64,000 nucleotides of DNA, taken from Chrysopilus asiliformis (lineage: Eukaryota > Arthropoda > Insecta > Diptera > Rhagionidae). The position numbers and the translations under genes were made by a program. The stretch is from contig OZ035963.1 in assembly GCA_964034945.1 (NCBI GenBank), positions 64,794,682 through 64,858,681 on the forward strand, read 5' to 3'. Each line of letters opens with the position of its first letter. Positions within the stretch are counted from its first letter, which is position 1. Below, one piece after another: positions 57,808 to 64,000 of this stretch. The notes under the pieces are model-generated. The model made no database searches, was not told where the DNA came from, and was given only the letters and a program-made list of their open reading frames with translations.

Positions 57808-58399
57808 GCCGAACATAAATACACTCATAACATCCCATCAGGTTCATCCAAGTCATTAATTTTTTTTTTGTATTTTAAAACAAAAGTTATAATTTCAATA
57901 AATACTTCTTCAAAAAAATGTTTTATAAATATTTTATTTTTACGTCACCATTTACCATTCAAGACATCAAAGTTAAATTTGTAATGTTTCTATTATGCAT
58001 TTATGTAATGGTTTTTCACCCAGGGTCCGTGGGCAAGATTTGGCTATGAAAAGGGGTCCGTGGGCAAGTTTTGACTATGAAAGGGGTCCGTGGGCCAAAA
58101 AAGTTTGGGAACCACTGGACTAGACTGACTGACACTCACTGACAGACAGATTGACTGACAGACTGATTGAATGACAGACAGACTAATTGAATGACAGACA
58201 GACTGATTGACTGACATACAGACTGATTGACTGACAGACTGACTGATTGACTGACAGTCATTTTTGAAATAATGCTCCAATCGACTCAGGAGTGATCGGA
58301 AAATGTTTTTTAAGCAAAATTAAGAGATTGAAATTTTTCATGAATACAATACGTTATTATACTTCGTATAAGAAAGTAAAAAACTCAAAAAGGTCAAGT

Positions 58400-58472
58400 C
58401 TTTAGATTATAAAGAACAGTTTTTAGCTTATAAAGAACAGTTTTTAGGTTATAAAGAACAGTTTTTAGATAG
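58400..58472. repeat. ~23-bp tandem repeat
   Basis: Three units of TTATAAAGAACAGTTTTTAG with C/G variants between them. Confidence 0.85.
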
Positions 58473-61253
58473 AGGTTGGATTTCTTTGAGGTTAGAAGCT
58501 CTTAAACTTCAAATGTGACACGGAAATACTTGAATATTTCTGCTTTCTCACTACAATAAAATTTTAAAAAACGACCAATATTACAAAAATTGCCCTCAAT
58601 TTAAAGAAAAATTCCCAAAAAATAATATAATGCTTACATTTTTCGAAACTCAACTATCCTTTATGTCGCACAAATCAACCGTACAAAAACTATTAATTTT
58701 ATAAGACCACCCTTCCTGTATCCACTAAAATAAATCGTGAAATCACAAAATTCACGTGTAAAATCCGATCGTAAATAACTTTTTTACAGCTTAAACGGTT
58801 CTCCATTCAATTGAAATGCACAAAACGTTTATCCGGTAAACAAAAACGAAATAATAAAAAAAATTAATCAACATTTTGTTCATTTAACTGACCATTGACA
58901 CCAGCCACGCCACAAGCGCCACTACCATCCCCCTAAGCCCCTCGCAAAAACAAAACATTCTAAATTATTTCAACTTTTTATCGATTTGTTGAACTTTGAA
59001 ATGTGACAGATCTGAGGGTGGCGAAAGCGAAGAAAAAACATCATAAACATTAAAGGGAAATAAATTATGCGACAGACATAAATGAAGGGAGGAAATATAG
59101 AAGAAAAACCATCAACTGAGGCAATTAATTACAGGCGGAGAGAAAACAGTGAAATGTAAAACGAGAAAATGCAAAAAAGAAATTCGACCGGCAGTAAAAA
59201 CAATCGCCTCCATTGACAGCGGAAATCGCTTCGTCTCGCTTGGATTCGTAGAAACTGTTGCTTTTCTCTCTCGGAAGCATGTTTTTCGAGCGGCAGAAAA
59301 GTTAATTCTTTGGCATTTCCATAGAAAAAGCGGTGGCGAACGTGTTTTCCTTGATTTTCTTTAATTTCCCCGTGAATAAATCGAAAAATTCACTAAAACT
59401 GCGTCTAAACAAATATGTCGACTGTTGTCAGCACCACAAAAGCAAAAACGACAGCACGAAAAAAGAAACTCTCCACTGTCAATTCACAAAGCTGCCACCT
59501 GTGGAGATTTGGAACAAGTACTTTTTCACACTTTTTGACGTTATTTTCTTACCGCATTGGGAAAACTCCATTTAATTATTGAATATCAACGGCTAACGGA
59601 TGTTTTGAATGCTCTTCCAGTAATTTTACAGCTCCCTGTTGCGAAAAATGAAGAAATAAACTCAGCTACAGAATAAACGCGGCGAAACAACAAAACTGTG
59701 GTATTTCAATGAAATCTCTCCACAAAACAACTGAAATGCCAGACAGTGATAAAAATAGAAGTAAAATTTTGATGGTGGCTCACTCTGTTGATGATTTCCC
59801 ACGATATTTCTTCTCACTTCAACAATAATTTCCCACAGATAATTTTCTTGTTCGTTTACCACAAAAGTATGATAGAAATGTCTCGCTTTAACGAAAAACG
59901 AAAGCGAAACAATTTCAATTTACAAACCAAAGCTAACGAGAAGGTGAAACAAACATACAACCGATTCAAAATGGCCGCCGTGCGGAAAAAACATGGCCGC
60001 CAGAATTACCGCCCCTTGACAACCAATTACTGGTTTTTTTGGACAAAGGGAAGATTCTTTTCGCGGGACAAAAGAGGAAACAGTGTCTTGTGTACCGTTT
60101 TTTGCAGGGGAAACCAACACACACACAAATGCACGACGTTGCCAATTTTCCCTGGAGTAAATCGCACGAGTTTTGTTCGTTTTTAAGCGAAAATCGATAA
60201 AAGACAGCAGTAAAAATAAAATCTCGCATTGCAGGCAGTAAAAAAATACTCTTTAATTACTTTTTAGTACTCGAGACCAAGGGATTTTTGGCAAGAAAAC
60301 AACAAAAACGGCAACGTTGACTGAAATGAGAAAAAAACTCACCTCAAATCGGTTCAAGGTGGGGCAATTTACTGGAAAATATGACAGCGAAAAAAAAAAT
60401 TCTCAAAGGGAAGACAGCGGGGAAAAGGACGCAGAAATTGTGGCTGATCACTTTTTTTCTGATTTACTTCTCAATATAAAAAAGGTTTCCTTTATTTGGG
60501 CGAATTCCTACGTTTTTAATTAGAAAAAGATTGGAAATATTTTTTTTTTCTTGTTTTTCAGCCGTTGGAATTTAAACGAAATCGATTTTTACATAAATTA
60601 CAAAACGTTGTAACTTTGAATTACGTAAGTTCGCTGCTGAGTTGGGTCGCAGTTCGGTTCTTGTTGATGTCGTTTGAAATACCGTAATTTTGAGTCATAT
60701 TTGAATTAAATTTCCAATGTTTTTTTATTTCGCAAATAGGAATTTTCTTGGAAAATGGGATGCTTTGAATTTGAAAAAACAATGAAATTAATAGGATGAA
60801 ATGAGATTTTTATGGAATTTGATCCATAGATGGATTTTTGCTATTCCAATTATTTTTGGGAATTAAAATTTGGTTTTTTTTATTAAGGTTAGATTTGCGA
60901 TTCAAAGAAAGCTTTCTCAACATATATTTTCGATTGGAAATTTATATTTATCTATTTTTGGTATTTTCTAGTACCTGGATTACCTGGAAGTAAATTCCCC
61001 AATAAATTCTGGGTCGAGAATCGAGATTTCACTCCACATATTGAGGTACCGAAGTGTTTGGAAAATGGCAGATCTAAAATATCACAGAAAAAATTGTATG
61101 AAAAACTGAAATGATTAATAAAAAAACAGTTGAAAGAAAGCTGGTAGTGCTATTAAGCGGGTTGTTATACTAGAGAGCCTGTAATTTAGCCAGTCAAATA
61201 TCTAAAAATGGCCGACGAGCTGAAAACTGTTCTATAATAAATAAATTTTTTTA
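58473..61253. other. non-coding, nothing recognised
   Basis: AT-rich with chance frames of 60-132 codons; the 132-codon plus frame near 59788-60186 has basic residues but no known motif. Unseen 5' exons of minus-strand Smr may lie here. Confidence 0.4.
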
Positions 61254-61335
61254 ACGTACAAAAAAGAATTGTAATGATTTTCAAATATAGTTCCCATGCT
61301 GCCATTATGGAGGGACTTTTAAAATTCCCCTCTTG

Positions 61336-63111
61336 ACAACTACTTGACACCTAAAGAAATTCCCGCCAAAATGAAAATTAATTAAATTTGCAATATTCCA
61401 AATTTTGAAAGCAGGAAAATGCTTCGTTTTTATGCGTATCTATTTGCAGGTATTTTGCCGTAAAACAGGTACAAGATCTATGAAGAAAACAGCCTGGGAA
61501 GGACGAAAATCAGCGAAAATCTGACGGTGGCCACAGAAAGGGAAATTTAATTTTTCATTTTCCTGTTTTTTCCCCATTTAATGGATAAAATTACATAATA
61601 ATTGGCATTTTCAAAGCGATTTTGCATTTTCTAATCAAATCCCACAATTTGAAATAAAAATCTTTCGAAAAACTATAAAAATTTATTGAATGAAATCAAG
61701 TTTACATTCGAAGTCCATTTGCTTGTTTTCCCCTGTGAAAATTTCTTCGATTTTTTTAACAAAATTTTTTGATTTTCCAAACGACTTTAGCTAGAGATCT
61801 GAAGTTTTGCACAAATGCAAGTAACGTAAAGAGAAAGAATTGGTAAAAAAATTGGGAAAATCAGATAACTCCTTCCCCCCTTCCCGCTTAAAATTGAAGT
61901 TTTTGGCGATTTTCTCGAAAACGGTTGACCACATCAAAGAAGTTTCAAAGAAAAAAGTATTTAGAATACAATTTTACATAATTCACCCATATATCATAAA
62001 TTCAACCGACTGACATTTATGATGTTTCATGTCGCTCAAAGATTTTCGATTTTCTTCGGCGAGTTTTTCCATTGCAGATTTACCTGAAATCATTTTTTTT
62101 CAAAAATTCATATCTTTTGACCTGTTTATCGCAGATACACACTATTTTCAGCAAAATGTAGAGAAATTGTCTGAAATTTTCAAAAAAAGGATCGTGAGAA
62201 AAAAATTTCATACAATTTTTTTCAGGGCGAGGAAAAGATTCGGTAAATTCGAAAAAACTCCTTTTTTGGTTACTTTTTTTAATGAAAATTTTTACTATTA
62301 GATGCTAAATACAATTCTCTACAACTTTTTTAAAGAAATAAAGGTGGTATTTCAAACAGTTTTCGTGTTATTAACCGAAAACTAACCCGTAGTGGCAGAA
62401 ATTTTATTGAAAATTTTAAAAAGGAGGGAAAGAGTGGTCAGATTGAATTTTGCCGTATGGCCGAATTATGTAAAATTGTATTCTAAACACTTTTTTCTTT
62501 GAAACTTTTTTGATGTGGTCAACCGTTTTCGAGAAAATCGCCAAAAACTTCAATTTTCAGCGGGAAGGGGGGAAGGAGTTATCCGATTTTCCCCATTTTT
62601 TTACCAATTCTTTCTCTTTACGTTACTTGCATTTGTGCAAAATTTCAGATCTCTAGCTAAAGTGGTTTGGAAAATCAAAAAATTTTGTTAAAAAAATCGA
62701 AGAAATTTTCACAGGGGAAAACAAGCTAATGGACTTCGAATGTAAACTTGATTTCATTCAATAAGTTTTTATAGTTTTTCGAAAGATTTTTATTTCAAAT
62801 TGTGGGATTTGATTAGAAAATGCAAAATCGCTTTGAAAATGCCAATTATTATGTAATTTTATCCATTAAATGGGAAGAAAACAGGAAAATTAAAAATGAA
62901 ATTTCTCCTTCTGTGGCCACCGTCAGATTTTCGCTGATTTTCGTCGTTCCCAGGCTGTTTTCATTCAGATCTTTCACCTGTTTTACGGCAAAATACCTGC
63001 AAAATAGATACGCATAAAAACGAAGCATTTTCCTCCACTTAAAATTTGGAATATTGCAAATTTAATTTATTTTCATTTTGGCGGGAATTTCTATCGTTTT
63101 CAAGTAGTTGT
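61336..63111. repeat. giant palindrome, 649-bp arms
   Basis: Left arm 61336-61984 and right arm 62463-63111 are reverse complements of one another with scattered mismatches. Both are 649 bases, so their lengths match exactly. The 478-base centre is unique and shows weak further symmetry near the arm tips (CATAATTC...CCATA). Arm landmarks are AAATTCCCGCCAAAATGAAA, GCAGGTATTTTGCCGTAAAA, TCTGACGGTGGCCACAGAA and TTTAGAATACAATTTTACAT. No coding potential was seen. Confidence 0.85.
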
Positions 63112-63289
63112 TACGCTGATGCGCGAAAAAAAATACCTTTTGCATTGTACACAAGGTTTTAAATTCCATGCGACAAATGTTAAGCAAAACCAGTCAAATG
63201 TAATTTTCAATCACTCAAATGTAATTTGAAAGATTCGACATATAAACGCGATAAATTCTGGTATAAGATCATTTTAACAAACAAAAGGG

Positions 63290-63570
63290 TTAATTCCTCC
63301 CTTATTCCCAGTCCCCCGGGTATGGGGGCAGTGTCGATAGAAAGCCCTTGGGGAGTACTGCAAACTGTGAAAATTTAAATCTGGTGATATTTTTCGTTTC
63401 CGATAAATATTTGATTGAAAATTTTGCATTTTTCGACCAATTTCATTCACAAAACAGGACGCTTAAAAAGTTAATTCCTCACTTATTCCCAGTCCCCCGG
63501 GTTTGGGGGCAGTGTCGATAGAAAGCCCTTGAGGAGGACTACAAACTGTGTAAATTTAAATCTGGTGATA
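63290..63570. repeat. 181-bp tandem duplication
   Basis: TTAATTCCTCCCTTATTCCC at 63290 returns as TTAATTCCTCACTTATTCCC at 63471. Both units carry AGTCCCCCGGGT-TGGGGGCA and GTGTCGATAGAAAGCCCTTG. Sits between the palindrome and the next direct copy. Confidence 0.85.
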
Positions 63571-63615
63571 TTTCTTGTTTTCGAGAAATATCAATTTGAT
63601 TTAAAATTTTTTTGG

Positions 63616-64000
63616 ACGTACAAAAAAGAATTGTAATGATTTTCAAATATAGTTCCCATGCTGCCATTATGGAGGGACTTTTAAAATTCCCCTCTTGACA
63701 ACTACTTGCCACCTAAAGAAATTCCCGCCAAAATGAAAATTAATTAAATTTGCAATATTCCAAATTTTAAGTGGAGGAAAATGCTTCGTTTTTATGCGTA
63801 TTTATTTTGCAGGTATTTTGCCGTAAAACAGGTGAAAGATCTGAATGAAAACAGCCTGTGAACGACGAAAAACAGCGAAAATCTGACGGTGGCCACAGAA
63901 GGGGAAATTTATTTTTTAATTTTCCTGTTTTCTTCCTATTTAATGGATAAAATTACATAATAATTGGCATGTTCAAAGCGTTTTTGCATTTTCTAATCAA
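63616..64000 (+). repeat. second direct copy of the palindrome's left side, cut by the window end
   Basis: 63616-64000 matches 61254-61638 at a constant offset of 2362 bases, including ~80 bases that lie outside the palindrome arm. Diagnostic variants (TTTTAAGTGGAGGAAAATG, GTGAAAGATCTGAATGAAAA) agree with the right arm of the first palindrome, not with the left arm. Confidence 0.85.

Larger units (their letters stand above)
56205..58117. mobile_element. hAT-superfamily derivative with 8-bp target duplication
   Basis: Ends CAGTGGTTCCCAAA and TTTGGGAACCACTG, with GGGGTCC-rich subterminal repeats. Flanked on both sides by GACTAGAC (56197-56204, 58118-58125), the 8-bp duplication typical of hAT. 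Without the mariner inside it the element is about 635 bp. It keeps only the last codons of a hAT transposase (57664-57807), so it is an internal-deletion derivative. Confidence 0.85.
55950..58382 (+). repeat. ACTTTCTTATAC-family copy split by a nested transposon
   Basis: The left part (AGGACCAAACATTCCTGTTA, TTAAATTTCATGGCTCTAGC) leads into a (GACAGACAAACA)n array at 56043-56200. The right part (58126-58382) has more GACT/GACA repeats and the standard right end AATACAATACGTTATTATAC, CTTCGTATAAGAAAGT. The copy lacks its own left terminus. Everything in 56205-58117 is a later insertion. Confidence 0.7.

Noticed and set aside
59788..60186. 132-codon basic plus-strand frame
   Set aside because: Its composition is typical of AT-rich chance frames, with no motif and no neighbouring exon with fitting splice sites.

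Overview
This is eukaryotic nuclear DNA, almost certainly from an arthropod and probably an insect. The evidence is AT-rich non-coding DNA, spliced genes with GT-AG introns, dense cut-and-paste transposon debris, and a SMRTER/NCoR co-repressor with arthropod-style poly-Q and poly-A tracts. I cannot name the order or species. No tRNA, rRNA, CRISPR or bacterial feature was seen.

The backbone is one large minus-strand gene, the nuclear receptor co-repressor Smrter (Smr, NCoR/SMRT family). Eight coding exons join in frame from 50256 down to the stop at 14511, giving at least 2,511 residues; the 5' coding end lies outside the recognised exons. In protein order they carry a Gln/Pro-rich N-terminus with a GPS2-type coiled coil and conserved basic block (50256-48801), SANT1 and a long Ser/Thr/Ala/Asn tract (48744-47027), a KKKR-type nuclear signal (44338-44238), a Cys-rich module followed by Pro/Gln-rich sequence with GSITxGTP repeats (19079-16742), Arg/Glu-rich sequence (16489-15934), two CoRNR boxes (15801-15648 and 15590-14511) and the conserved family C-terminus. 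All splice phases agree. A 25-kb intron (44237-19080) contains a complete opposite-strand BTB plus two-C2H2 zinc-finger gene (36406-37971), which itself has a 66-bp in-frame intron. A small two-exon minus-strand gene of 411 residues, family not recognised, lies at 53287-51989.

The rest is repeats. The 1-14.2 kb flank has a LINE ORF tail, a Helitron candidate, a PIF/Harbinger-type derivative with a broken MADF ORF, a pogo/Tigger-type MITE, a piggyBac-type MITE (second copy at 32816) and several foldback elements. The Smr introns and upstream DNA hold at least ten copies, in both orientations, of a family with ACTTTCTTATAC subterminal inverted repeats and a variable GACA/GTCT-type microsatellite in its interior. 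At 55950-58382 one such copy has a hAT derivative (8-bp target duplication) inside its microsatellite, and that hAT contains a mariner with an intact 345-residue DD34D transposase.

The right edge (61254-64000) holds a palindrome with 649-bp arms and a second direct copy of its left side exactly 2,362 bp further on, suggesting a tandem array of palindromic units running out of the window. The tetranucleotide arrays, the GA-rich array and the 20-bp minisatellite produce long open frames that are not genes.
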